Of a stretch of 64,000 bases of DNA, positions 35,064 through 44,179 are shown piece by piece (position 1 is the stretch's first letter; the number at the start of each line of letters is the position of its first letter). Under the pieces are notes generated by a model. It searched no databases. It was not told where the DNA came from and saw nothing but the letters and a program-made list of their open reading frames with translations. Source of the DNA: JAJPKK01 sp963702755 (GTDB taxonomy: Bacteria; Pseudomonadota; Alphaproteobacteria; Rhizobiales; Xanthobacteraceae). The stretch covers positions 1,054,001 to 1,118,000 of the forward strand of contig CAVPDZ010000009.1 in assembly GCA_963702755.1 (NCBI GenBank), given 5' to 3'. A program made the translations under genes and the position numbers.

Positions 35064-35495
35064 ATGCCGGAGAATAAATATTCTGCCTATGCGGGCGCCG
35101 CGCCATATTTCGAGCTGGTCCGCGAGGCGCTGGGTGACCTCGTCGACGGTGAGCATTTTTTCGATATCGTCGCCGCCGACATCATCTATGAGGTTCGCTA
35201 CGACCTGGGCTGGCCTCGTGTGGTCCGGGGGCGTACCGATCTGATGGATCAGTTCAAGGGATATGTCGGCAGCATCCGACTCCAATCCGCAAACAAGTTG
35301 ATCGTCAACAAAGCGGACAACGGCCGTGTCGTCGTGATCGAATATGAGATCCACGGGACGATCCTTGCGACCGGTGCCAAGTACGAAAATCGGTTCTGCT
35401 CGATCATCGAACTTGGAAAGCGCAAGATCACGCACTGGCGAGATTACATGGACTCGCACGCGGCGTGGAACGCCCTGACGGCGAGCGCGCGTTGA
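35064..35495 (+). CDS. NTF2/SnoaL-like protein
   Basis: 143 residues from ATG 35064, preceded by GGAGAAAAAG. The cone-shaped fold is suggested by YFELVREALGDLVDGEHFFD, YEVRYDLGWPRVVRGRTDLM and the C-terminal NRFCSIIELGKRKITHWRDY MDS-type strand. SnoaL-like proteins are small isomerases, hydrolases or ligand binders. It is divergent from the transporter and monooxygenase genes, and so may belong to the same catabolic unit. Confidence 0.78.
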   Translation: MPENKYSAYAGAAPYFELVREALGDLVDGEHFFDIVAADIIYEVRYDLGWPRVVRGRTDLMDQFKGYVGSIRLQSANKLIVNKADNGRVVVIEYEIHGTILATGAKYENRFCSIIELGKRKITHWRDYMDSHAAWNALTASAR

Positions 35496-35590
35496 TCAGA
35501 CAGGCTGTGTAATCGCAACGCTTTGGCATATGCTGTTTAGGCTTACGCGGCTTTCGCAATTCGCCTCCGGCGGGCGCGCCAAATTCTGCC

Positions 35591-36072
35591 GTGTCCCGTC
35601 GAGACCTGCTGGTTGGCGCAGCCGGTGCGATCGCCGCATCGGCCGTGTCGTTCATCTGTCTTTGCCGTCAGCTCGAAGGCGGTATCGGCATCTCCCAAAC
35701 CGGCAAAGCAAGCAGGAGCTGACACCATGTCATTCGTCACGACCAAAGACGGAGTCGAGATCTTCTTCAAGGATTGGGGACGAAGAACGCTCAGCTAATC
35801 GTCTTCCATCACGGTTGGCCGCTGAGCTCGGACGATTGGGATGCGCAGATGCTCTTCTTCCTTGCTCAGGGTTCCGCGTCGTCGCGCATGATCGTCGGGG
35901 GCACGGCCGCTCGGCTCAAGTCGGTGATGGTCACGACATGGACCATTATGCGGCCGATGCGTCCGCCGTCGCCGAGCATCTCAACTTGAAGAACGCTGTC
36001 CATATCGGCCATTCGACCGGCGGCGGCGAAGTCGCCCGGTATGTCGCAAGATACGGTCAGCCGCACCTTTGA
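35591..36072 (+). pseudogene. Broken alpha/beta hydrolase (chloroperoxidase-like) with Tat leader, frame breaks and lost C-terminal half
   Basis: From GTG 35591 a Tat leader reads SRRDLLVGAAGAIAASAV. It continues after a slip near 35650 as SSVFAVSSKAVSASPKPAKQ. Then MSFVTTKDGVEIFFKDWG, slip near 35779, LIVFHHGWPLSSDDWDAQML, slip near 35872, FRVVAHDRRGHGRSAQVG and the elbow GHSTGGGEVARYVARYGQPH, where it stops at 36072. The family is about 275 residues; here the last 150, with catalytic Asp and His, are absent. The slips could be sequence errors, but the loss of the end is real. The hydrolase is not functional. Confidence 0.8.
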
Positions 36073-36140
36073 AACGATGCAGTTCAGCTACGAGTACGCA
36101 CGTGAGGGCCGCCCCGGCGAACGAATTAGAGAACGAGGAA

Positions 36141-37033
36141 GTGAGAGCCGTCATCGCGCCGACGCTAGGTGCGTGCGTTATCGCCATTCGGCAATGCGGC
36201 GTGTTGGCTGAGGACATCTGCCGTCGCGGCGGACCGGCGCAGGTAGCCGGTGTGTTCGAACGCAGTTTCTATCTGCAATGCGGCGAGGACTTTTTGTGCG
36301 CAGGGGCGCCCGCGATCGGCAACGGTCCGTTGACGCTCATTGCTGATTTCGGCGCGACGCGACGGGGCAAGTTCGGCGTGCGGGCAGGGGAGGGCGCTGA
36401 AATATCGGCGCGGCAGATTTCGCTCGGCGCGCTGAGGCTGAGCCTTGATGGCTGCGAGACGTGGCGTTCGCCTGCGTGGCCGACGGCACCGCGAGACGCC
36501 TTCTCGGCGGAAGCTTTCGCGGCGCTCGCACGCCGCGTCGCAAGCGACGCACCGGCCGAGGGCCTCGCGCGTGCCGCGTTTGGCATGCCATCCGCTCTCG
36601 GGGCGTTACCGGCCCGCCGATTGGCGCAGTTCGAGGGTTGGCTTGCCGGCGCGTATCGCGGCGAGACCCGATCTCCCGACTGCGTCCGGGATCTGATCGG
36701 GCTCGGCCATGGGCTGACCCCGTCCGGCGATGATGTCCTGTGCGGCGCGCTCGCGATGCTCGATGCGCTTGGCGAACCTCGCATTCGCGCCGGCCTGACC
36801 GACATCATCGTGCCGGCGGCGCCGGCACTCACGTCTCCGCTGAGCGCCTGTTTCCTGCGGGCGACCGCGGCCGGGCATTACGGCGAGCGGCTCTACGAAC
36901 CGTCGCCGCGCTCGTCGTCGGCGATATCCCGGCAGCAGTCGCGAGCGCCCGCGACATCGGGCACAGCTCGGGCTGGGACATGCTGGCCGGTGCCGCAACC
37001 GCGCTGCGGATAGTTGCAGCCGGCAAAAACTGA
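36141..37033 (+). CDS. DUF2877 (AllH-like) protein, frame break near the C-terminus
   Basis: About 297 residues from GTG 36141 with GAGGAA upstream. Key blocks are RSFYLQCGEDFLCAGAP and LIGLGHGLTPSGDDVLCGAL, the GLGxGLTPSGDD signature of DUF2877. A slip near 36898, repairable with one a, leads to VAALVVGDIPAAVASARDIG HSSG and WDMLAGAATAL. The family includes AllH, linked to oxamate carbamoyltransferase in allantoin catabolism. Here its usual partners are not adjacent, so the role is open. Confidence 0.78.
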
Positions 37034-37045
37034 AACGGCGTCGGG

Positions 37046-38542
37046 CTAGGGATATTGCGTCGGCAGGCGATCGTCTTCGGCAAGGTCGGAGAAGCGCGTC
37101 ACGTCGGCCTTGAACTGCAGCCCGACCGTTCCTGTCGGTCCGTGGCGCTGCTTGCCGAGAATGACCTCGGCGCGGCCGTGCACGGCCTCCATCTCCGCCT
37201 GCCACTTGAAATGCTCATCGCTGCCGGGCCGCGGCTCGCGATTGCGCAGGTAATATTCCTCCCGATACACGAACATCACCACGTCGGCGTCCTGCTCGAT
37301 CGAGCCTGATTCGCGCAGGTCGGAGAGCTGCGGCCGCTTGTCGTCGCGGTTTTCCACCTGGCGCGACAGCTGCGACAGCGCAATGACCGGAATGTTGAGT
37401 TCCTTGGCGAGCGCTTTGAGGCTCGTCGTGATTTCGGTCACCTCCTGCACCCGGCCTTCATTGGCGCGCCGGGTCGAGCCCTGCAGCAGCTGGATATAAT
37501 CGATCACGAGCAGGTCGAGGCCGCGCTGGCGCTTGAGGCGGCGGGCGCGCGCCGCGAGCTGGGCGATCGCAAGGCCGCCGGTCTCGTCGATATAGAGCGG
37601 GATCTGCTCCATTTCCTTCGCAACGCCGGCGATGCGGTCGAAGTCGCCAGGTTCGATTTCGCCGCGCCGGATGCGATAGGAGGGGATTTCCGACTGCTCG
37701 GAGATGATGCGGGTGGCAAGCTGCTCCGCCGACATTTCGAGCGAGAAGAACCCGACGATGCCGCCGTTCGTCGATTCGATGTGGCCGTCAGCGCGCACGC
37801 TGCCTTCCCAGCTCCGCGCCACGTTGTAGGCGAGGTTGGTCGCGAGCGCGGTCTTGCCCATGCCGGGACGGCCGGCGAGGATGACGAGGTCGGATTTCTG
37901 CAACCCGCCCATCATGCGGTCGAGGTCCTTGAGCCCGGTGGCAAGGCCCGACAGCTTGCCGTCGCGCTGATAGGCGTGCGCCGCCATCTCGACCGCGGTG
38001 GTGAGCGCCTCGGCGAACCGCTGGAAGCCGCCGTCATAGCGGCCGGTCTCGGCAAGCTCGTAGAGGCTGCGCTCGGCCAGCTCGATCTGATCCTGCGGAC
38101 GTTCGTTGACGCCGGCATCATAGGCGGTGTTCACCATCGCCTCGCCGATGCCGATCAGCGAGCGGCGGATCGCGAGATCATAGATATTGCGGCCATAGTC
38201 GGCGGCGTTGATGACGGTGGTCGCTTCGGCGGCAAGGCGCGCCAGGTATTGGCTGACGGTGAGCCCGGCGATGTCAATGTCCGGCGGCAGGAAGGTCTTG
38301 AGCGTGATCGGCGTCGCGGTCTTGCCGATCCGAATCAGGCTTGCAGCGACCTCGAAGACTTTCTGGTGGATCGGCTCGAAGAAGTGGGTCGGCTCGAGGA
38401 AATCCGAGACGCGGTAGAACGCCTCGTTATTGACGAGGATCGCGCCAAGCAGCGCCTGCTCCAGCTCGATGTTGTGCGGAGCGGTACGGAAAGGCGGCGT
38501 GGTATCCGCCGCCTGCTTGCGAGCAGTCGATTCGAGCGCCAT
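37046..38542 (-). CDS. dnaB: Replicative DNA helicase
   Basis: 498 residues, intact. The N-terminal domain has PHNIELEQALLGAILVNNEA and DFLEPTHFFEPIHQKVFE. The RecA-like domain has Walker A LAGRPGMGKTALATNLAYNV, FFSLEMSAEQLATRI, Walker B LLVIDYIQLLQGS and LSQLSRQVENRDDKRP. It ends HGPTGTVGLQFKADVTRFSD. DnaB unwinds DNA at the fork as a hexamer. It is near the rpsF-rplI genes, the usual alphaproteobacterial neighbourhood, although cfa and a cytochrome-like gene lie between. Confidence 0.97.
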   Translation of the reverse strand: MALESTARKQAADTTPPFRTAPHNIELEQALLGAILVNNEAFYRVSDFLEPTHFFEPIHQKVFEVAASLIRIGKTATPITLKTFLPPDIDIAGLTVSQYLARLAAEATTVINAADYGRNIYDLAIRRSLIGIGEAMVNTAYDAGVNERPQDQIELAERSLYELAETGRYDGGFQRFAEALTTAVEMAAHAYQRDGKLSGLATGLKDLDRMMGGLQKSDLVILAGRPGMGKTALATNLAYNVARSWEGSVRADGHIESTNGGIVGFFSLEMSAEQLATRIISEQSEIPSYRIRRGEIEPGDFDRIAGVAKEMEQIPLYIDETGGLAIAQLAARARRLKRQRGLDLLVIDYIQLLQGSTRRANEGRVQEVTEITTSLKALAKELNIPVIALSQLSRQVENRDDKRPQLSDLRESGSIEQDADVVMFVYREEYYLRNREPRPGSDEHFKWQAEMEAVHGRAEVILGKQRHGPTGTVGLQFKADVTRFSDLAEDDRLPTQYP

Positions 38543-38776
38543 GACGTCCCGGAGTTTCTGATTTTTCTATCGCAACGCCACTGCACTAAGCTCAACTAAC
38601 CGTCGTCCCCCGATCCAGTACTTAAGCAAACAGTGACCGGCGCCAGCTTATAAGCACGTCCGCCGCCGGATTGGGAACGATGGTGTTCGATTTTCCCCTC
38701 TATCACCACCAAAAAATTTTGTTGGCGTTGTGGCGATGCAAAAGCCTTGACGGCTTTACCGCAAACGGCGCGCGTC

Positions 38777-40024
38777 TCACTCGCCCGCAAGTCGCAGCGG
38801 TGTGGGATGGCCGCCTTCGAGTGCCCGCAGCCGTGTCTCCGCCTGCATGATGTAGTCGCGGGTGATCGGCACTACGCCCTGCCGCTTGGTGAGCTGGACC
38901 TGCATCACCATCATGTCCTGGCGGCGGAAGGCCGATTTCCGAGCAGGCGAGGTAGAACTCCCACATCCGCACGAAGCGTGCATCATAGATGCGCTCGACC
39001 TCGGCGCGATGGGCGAGGAAGCGGTCACGCCACGCCTTGAGGGTCTCCGCGTAGTGGAGGCGCAGGATCTCGACGTCGGTCACCAGGAGACCGGCGCGTT
39101 CGATCGCGGGCATCACCTCGGACAGGGAAGGGATATAGCCGCCGGGGAAAATGTATTTGGAAATCCAAGCATTGGTCGCGCCGGGCCGCGACGAACGGCC
39201 GATCGAATGCAGCACCATCACGCCGTCCTCGGCGAGGACATCGGCGCATTTGGCGAAGAAGGTATTGTAGAAGCCGATGCCGACATGTTCGAACATGCCG
39301 ACCGAGACGATGCGGTCGAAGTCCCACTGACATCGCGGTAGTCGACGGCGCGGAATTCTGCGCGGCCCGAGAGGTCGCGCTCCTGGGCGCGGCCGCGCGC
39401 CACCCCGAGCTGCTCCTTCGACAAGGTGATGCCGGTGACTTTGGCGCCGCAGTGTTCGGCGATGTAAAGCGCAAGCCCGCCCCAGCCGCAGCCGATGTCG
39501 AGGACCCGCTGGTCCGGACCGATCATCAGCTTGGCTGCGAGATGGCGCTTTTTGGCGAGTTGGGCGTCGTCGAGACTTTCGGTCGGGGTCTCGAAATAGG
39601 CACAGCTGTATTGGCGATCGCTGTCGAGGAAGAGGGAGTAGAGCCGGCCATCGAGATCATAGTGATGCGCGACATTGCGCCGTGCCCGGGATCGCACGTT
39701 AAGCCGCCGGATCCGGTGCCAGGGATAGCGCAGTGATGCGATCGCCCGGATCCAGCGCGGCCAGACGAATTTCTTCTGCAGCACCAGATCGACGAAATCG
39801 GCGATCGACCCGGACTCGACCACGACGGTCCCGTCCATATACGCTTCGCCGAGCTTAAGGTCGGGGTTGAGAAACACGCCCCATTGGACGGCGGCGGATG
39901 TAAATCGCACCGCCACCAGGGGCCCCGTTCCGTCGCCGAAGAAGACTGGCTTTCCGTTTGCGAGAGTGATGCGCAGATTGCCGCGATCGATATGCGCCAG
40001 CGCTGCTCGTAGCATCCATTCCAT
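38777..40024 (-). CDS. cfa: Cyclopropane-fatty-acyl-phospholipid synthase, two frame breaks
   Basis: About 415 residues from ATG 40024. Signature blocks are VAHHYDLDGRLYSLFLD, YSCAYFETPTESLDDAQ and the SAM site VLDIGCGWGGLALYIAE. Slips near 39321 and 38938 join DFDRIVSVGMFEHVG, IFPGGYIPSLSEVMPAIERA and FRRQDMMVMQVQLTKRQGVV. The enzyme methylenates double bonds of membrane phospholipid acyl chains with SAM. The two breaks each fit one or two bases. Confidence 0.9.
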
Positions 40025-40372
40025 GGCCGACCTCAACGCGCCACGTTAGGCCGCGCCCGGTCGGACGAAATGCCAGTATCCGCCCGGGACCAGGACTTCG
40101 CCTGGATCCTTCGCTGGCCTCCCATATGCCTGAATTAAAACAAAATTCGTGCCACCCGGCAACGGAAATCCGCCGCTTTTGGTTCCCTTCAAGATGCGAA
40201 ACTGATGCGACAAAATTGCAGATGGTGAGGCAGACCGCGGGAGTGGCACCTGCCCATCAGGGTTAAGCGAATCACAATCTCTCGAATTCCGGCCAATGAG
40301 GGGTCACGTCGCCGCTTGAATGGGCTAGAAGAGCCTGAATGCCATTCGATGTCTTACGGGGGTTGCTCGTCG
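40025..40372. other. Divergent intergenic region between cfa and the cytochrome-like gene
   Basis: No convincing gene. A 67-codon leftward open stretch (40046-40249) has no family resemblance and no ribosome site. It presumably contains both promoters; no pair could be named with confidence. Confidence 0.4.
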
Positions 40373-41314
40373 ATGAAGCGAACGTCCGGTTTTGGGTTGG
40401 GACTGATGCTCGCGCTGGCGACAGGCGTCGCGCATGCGCAAGATTTCACGGCGGGCAAGTCGCCGGCGCAGCTGTTCAGCTCCGATTGCTCTGCCTGTCA
40501 TCATGACGCGCGAGGCCTCGCCAAGAACCGCGACGTGCGCACGCTCGCGGGCTTCCTGCGCGAGCACTACACCACCAAGCCGCAAAGTGCGGTGACGCTC
40601 GCCGCCTACATCCTGGCGAACGGCGGCAACCTGCCACCGGAGCCCCGCAAGCCGCCCGAGGCCGCCGAAGAGGGACAGGCCAGGAATGGCGAGGCCAGGA
40701 ACGGAGAAGCCAGGAGTGCCGAAGGCAGGCGGCGCAATGCCAATCTCGCGGGCGACGGCGAAAAGGGACGCTCCCGCGAGGAGGGGCAGGCCGCAACCGG
40801 AACGACGGAGCCCTCACGTACGCCGCGCAATGAGGCGAGCCGTCCGGCCGACGTGCCCGTGCGATCTGCGAACGCCGCAAGCGACCGTCCCACTGAGACC
40901 GCCGATCCGCTCGAGCAGATGCGCGCTTACATCTTAAGCGGGCTCAACCTCGAAGGTGTCGCCGCCGAAGCCGCGAAGTCGCGGCCGCCGAAGCCGCATC
41001 AGCGCCGCGATAATACAGCGCAAGCCGCCGCGCCGACCGCATTGCCGGCCACGCCGCCGGCGGCAGCGTCAGCGGCTGCACCGGAGAAAGCCGTGCCAAC
41101 GCCGACGGCTGCGGCAGCTCCCGTTGCCGCCCCTGTGGCAGCTCCCGCACCGGCGGCTGCGGCAGCACCACCCGCCGGTGCCGCCCCGCCCGCCGCGGCC
41201 GCAAGCGAGCCGGCTCCCGCAGCACCAGCGACGCCGGCCGTGCCGGCATCGAATGGCAGTGCGCCCGCTGCGGAGGGCACGCCCGCCCCGGTCAGCATTC
41301 CGCTGATCCGGTAA
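40373..41314 (+). CDS. Exported cytochrome c-like protein with Ala/Pro-rich tail
   Basis: 313 residues from ATG 40373; an ATG at 40349 could add eight. The Sec signal is SGFGLGLMLALATGVAHAQD. Next is a heme-type motif LFSSDCSACHHDARGLAKNR (CxxCH), then FLREHYTTKPQSAVTLAAYI, the pattern of a short c-type domain without an obvious distal Met. A charged segment with NGEARNGEAR repeats follows, then over 100 residues of Ala/Pro. The tail may span the periplasm or bind the wall. If heme is attached it is a small electron carrier; otherwise it is structural. Confidence 0.75.
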   Translation: MKRTSGFGLGLMLALATGVAHAQDFTAGKSPAQLFSSDCSACHHDARGLAKNRDVRTLAGFLREHYTTKPQSAVTLAAYILANGGNLPPEPRKPPEAAEEGQARNGEARNGEARSAEGRRRNANLAGDGEKGRSREEGQAATGTTEPSRTPRNEASRPADVPVRSANAASDRPTETADPLEQMRAYILSGLNLEGVAAEAAKSRPPKPHQRRDNTAQAAAPTALPATPPAAASAAAPEKAVPTPTAAAAPVAAPVAAPAPAAAAAPPAGAAPPAAAASEPAPAAPATPAVPASNGSAPAAEGTPAPVSIPLIR

Positions 41315-41334
41315 CGGGCCTCGCAGACCAGTCC

Positions 41335-41938
41335 TCAGCTCTTTCCGGCCGCAGGCTCTTCCGGCTGGGCCTCAGTGGCGGGGGGCGCATTCTCGAAGAA
41401 CTCCTCGGCCGCGGCTTCGCCGGTGAGGATCACCGGCGCTTCCTCGCGACGTGCCATCACATCCTCGCCGCGGGCAATTCGCTCAGCCTCGTCGGCGCTG
41501 CGAGCCACATTGATCGTGATCGACACTTCGATCTCCGGGTGCAGCGCAACCGGCACCTTGTGCAGCCCGATGGTCTTGATCGGCGTGTTGAGCACGATCT
41601 GGCCGCGCGAAACGGTAAAGCCGCCGTTCGCCATAATTGCGACGAGGTCGCGCGGAGAGACCGAACCGTAGAGCTGGCCGGTCTCGGACGCCTGGCGGAT
41701 AACGACGAAGCTCTGGCCGTCGAGCTTGGTGCTGACCTTCTCGGCGTCACCTTTGAGCTCGAGATTGCGCACTTCAAGCTGCGATTTCATCGAGTTCGAA
41801 CTTGGCGCGGTTATCCTTGGTGGCGCGCAGCGCCTTGCCTTGGGGCAGCAGGAAATTGCGGGCGAAGCCGTCCTTGACGCGGACGACCTCTCCCATCTGG
41901 CCGAGCTTGGCGACGCGTTCGAGCAGAATGACTTCCAT
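41335..41938 (-). CDS. rplI: 50S ribosomal protein L9, one frame break
   Basis: About 200 residues. ATG 41938 behind GGAGAAGAAGC starts MEVILLERVAKLGQMGEVVR, continuing VKDGFARNFLLPQGKALRAT, the L9 N-terminal signature. A slip near 41798 then leads to MKSQLEVRNLELKGDAEKV, SPRDLVAIMANGGFTVSRGQ and an acidic Ala/Glu tail typical of Hyphomicrobiales L9. It lies in the rpsF-rpsR-DUF2232-rplI operon, 63 bases after DUF2232. Confidence 0.95.
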
Positions 41939-42001
41939 TGCTTCTTCTCCTTGCGATGTCGGTTTGGTTTTCGAGTTCGATGCGGCTTCAAATGATTTGG
42001 T

Positions 42002-42979
42002 TCAGGTCTCGGGAACGATGGGCGGACCGCGCTTTTGGCTGCGCTCGCGCCAGCGGAACAACGTTTCGAAGAGACCGACCAGGGTCATGATCAGCGCCGG
42101 CCAGCCGACGATACCCACCAGGAGGTATGTGCCGGTGAGGAGCACGGGGCGTCCGGACAGCGGGCGGGTCACCGCGTGCACGAACGCGAAGCCGATGATC
42201 GCGAAAGCGACCGCAAGCGTCGCCGCGAACAGACTCGCGAACATACCCGGGAGCCCGGGAATGAAAGTGCCGGCGACGGCGATCGGCAGCAGCGCGGCGG
42301 ACGCGGTCGGAAATGCCATGGCGGTGAGATCGGGCCACGGGCGGCGCAGTCGTCCGGAGAGCCGCACCACCTGTGCGGCGAGCCAGAGGTTGAATGCCTG
42401 GGTGAGCGTCGCGATGACCGCGGCCATCGGGGGCAGCGCGGTCGCCAGCAAGTCGAGCAGCCGGTCGGGATCTTCGATGCCGGGAACGCGCAGCGGCCCG
42501 GTGGTTCCGGCGCCCGTCTGCAGCCTCAAGATTCCGTCGAGCGCGCCCCGCAGGCTTGTGTGCACACCCTGTTCATCTCCGCCGAGGCTTGCGAGCGCGA
42601 TCATGATGATGAGCGCTGCGAGGATCGCGGCCCACAGGACGAGGCGCCCGGCGGGGTACCATTCGATGTCCGTGCCGCCGCCGTTCGGCACTGGGCGGCC
42701 GAGAAGTGCAAGGTAGCCCAGCCACCACGCCGGTGCCGCGACGCCGGTGAGGAACGCCACGAAAAACAAGCCGCCGAACGCAATCCCGAGGCAGGAGGAT
42801 GCGGTGACGGCGGCAGCAAGGCCGGCCCAATGGCTCCATCCCAGCGCCGCGATCATGATCGGCAACGGCGCGAGATAGAACAGCAGGACCGACAGGATCA
42901 CGCCCGACGTCACCGACGCGAACAACAATGCCGCGGCGGCGCCGGCGCCAATTCCAACGAGGACAATCTGCAACATCAC
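42002..42979 (-). CDS. DUF2232 membrane protein
   Basis: 325 residues with about eight helices. It starts MMLQIVLVGIGAGAAAALLF, has LSVLLFYLAPLPIMIAALGW, and ends in a basic tail. DUF2232 genes between rpsR and rplI are a standard arrangement in Hyphomicrobiales. From memory the family is related to YybS-like or energy-coupling-type membrane proteins; its function is unknown. The gene is intact. Confidence 0.88.
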   Translation of the reverse strand: MMLQIVLVGIGAGAAAALLFASVTSGVILSVLLFYLAPLPIMIAALGWSHWAGLAAAVTASSCLGIAFGGLFFVAFLTGVAAPAWWLGYLALLGRPVPNGGGTDIEWYPAGRLVLWAAILAALIIMIALASLGGDEQGVHTSLRGALDGILRLQTGAGTTGPLRVPGIEDPDRLLDLLATALPPMAAVIATLTQAFNLWLAAQVVRLSGRLRRPWPDLTAMAFPTASAALLPIAVAGTFIPGLPGMFASLFAATLAVAFAIIGFAFVHAVTRPLSGRPVLLTGTYLLVGIVGWPALIMTLVGLFETLFRWRERSQKRGPPIVPET

Positions 42980-43047
42980 CTAGCTGTCCCGCTCGTTCAT
43001 GGAGCGGTTAGAGACGGGTCACGCCCGCCCCAACCGGATTTCATTCA

Positions 43048-43126
43048 TCAGTGATCAGGCGTCAGCAAGCATCAGATTGAGAACCCGATCTGATCCCTGA
43101 TTTCTGACCTCTGATTACTGGATCAG
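43048..43126. repeat. Patch of ATCAG/TGATC-type short repeats at the rpsR 3' end
   Basis: Units GTGATCAGGCGTCAG, GATCTGATCCCTGATTTCTG and GATTACTGGATCAG recur across 80 bases. They resemble the units at 3465-3552, and the rpsR stop codon lies inside the last unit, just as a stop lies inside the first patch. Some units can pair as an imperfect hairpin between rpsR and DUF2232. It may be a transcript-processing or attenuation site. Confidence 0.5.
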
Positions 43127-43378
43127 GTAGGGCAACAGCCCCAGGAAACGGGCGCGCTTGACGGCGCGCGCGAGTTCGCGCTGCTTGCCTGCCGAGACGG
43201 CAGTGATGCGGCTCGGCACGATCTTGCCGCGCTCTGAGATATAGCGCTGCAACAACCGCACATCCTTGTAGTCGATCTTCGGCGCGTTCGCGCCAGAGAA
43301 CGGACAGGTCTTGCGCCGCCGGAAGAACGGGCGACGTGCGCCGCCGCCCCCACCGCCTCCGCCTTGGGTAAAGCTCAT
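43115..43378 (-). CDS. rpsR: 30S ribosomal protein S18
   Basis: 87 residues: a glycine run and RRPFFRRRKTCPFSG at the start, then IDYKDVRLLQRYISERGKIV, PSRITAVSAGKQRELARAVK and RARFLGLLPYL. All are S18 signatures. It binds S6 on the small subunit and lies four bases from rpsF. Confidence 0.97.
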   Translation of the reverse strand: MSFTQGGGGGGGGARRPFFRRRKTCPFSGANAPKIDYKDVRLLQRYISERGKIVPSRITAVSAGKQRELARAVKRARFLGLLPYLIQ

Positions 43379-43382
43379 GGCG

Positions 43383-43814
43383 TCACTCCTCCGTCACTTC
43401 GGCTTCGTCGCCTTCGGGGCGATCATCGCGACCGCGTCCGTCGCGATCCCGTCGCCGGTCGCCGCGGCGCTCGTCGCGATCGCGGTCGCGGTCGGCCTTG
43501 CGCATCATCGCCGACGGGCCGGCTTCGAGTTCATCGACCCGGATCGTGAGCGAGCGCAGCACGTCCTCGCTGATGTGCTGCTGGCGCTCGATCTCGTTGA
43601 GCGCCGCTGACGGCGCATCGATGTTCAGCAAGGTGAAATGGGCCTTGCGGTTCTTGCGGATGCGGTAGGTGAGGGACTTGACGCCCCAGTACTCCACCTT
43701 GGCGACCTTGCCGCCCATCTGCTCGAGAATGCCCTTATACTGCCCGGTCAGATCGTCGACCTGCTGCTGCGACAGATCCTGCCGCGCCAAATAGACGTGC
43801 TCATACAATGGCAT
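43383..43814 (-). CDS. rpsF: 30S ribosomal protein S6
   Basis: 143 residues from ATG 43814 (MPLYEHVYLARQDLSQQQVD), with WGVKSLTYRIRKNRKAHFTL and LRSLTIRVDELEAGPSAMM. The tail of alternating Arg/Asp (RKADRDRDRDERRGDRRRD) is the usual alphaproteobacterial extension. It is the first gene of the S6-S18-DUF2232-L9 operon. A longer start at 43904 has no support. Confidence 0.97.
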   Translation of the reverse strand: MPLYEHVYLARQDLSQQQVDDLTGQYKGILEQMGGKVAKVEYWGVKSLTYRIRKNRKAHFTLLNIDAPSAALNEIERQQHISEDVLRSLTIRVDELEAGPSAMMRKADRDRDRDERRGDRRRDRDGRGRDDRPEGDEAEVTEE

Positions 43815-44179
43815 GCGTGTGCCTCTCCTTCGCGATGCGCCGATCCGGCGCCAAGCCCCTCGTGCCTTTCGGGAAAGGCTCGAAAGCTTTGAAGGCGGGA
43901 ACACGGGACGCCGGACCGTCAGGTCCTGCCGGCGCTTGAACCAAGAGGTCTTGTGAACCCAGGAGGTCTTGGCGACGGCCGTCCGTTCAGCTCCCGGCCG
44001 GGATCGAGCGGAAGCAGGGTTTATAGTGGCTTTGCGCCCGAATGCAATGGCGGCGGGCGCAGGAAATTCGGCCTTTTAGGCCTCGTCAGGCGGACGAAAT
44101 CCCTTTTGCCGTGTAACGCCCCCAGCTTGACAGCGGCCCTGCGCACGGTGTTGGTCCGCGCCAATTCCAGCGGGAGGAA
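43815..44179. other. Divergent promoter region between rpsF and fabD
   Basis: No gene. It separates two essential operons and must hold both promoters. In other bacteria S6 operons carry leader structures that bind S6-S18; no clear one could be drawn here. Confidence 0.4.

Noticed and set aside
38700..38740. Similarity of CCAAAAAA...TTGTTGGCG at 38708 and 48130 as a repeat
   Set aside because: The shared core is short and AT-tract based, the flanks differ, and two copies are too few to separate from chance.
40046..40249. 67-codon minus-strand frame upstream of cfa
   Set aside because: No ribosome site or similarity; it lies in a divergent promoter region.
42035..43054. 339-codon plus-strand frame across DUF2232
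   Set aside because: Antisense shadow of a membrane protein gene in its conserved ribosomal-operon position.
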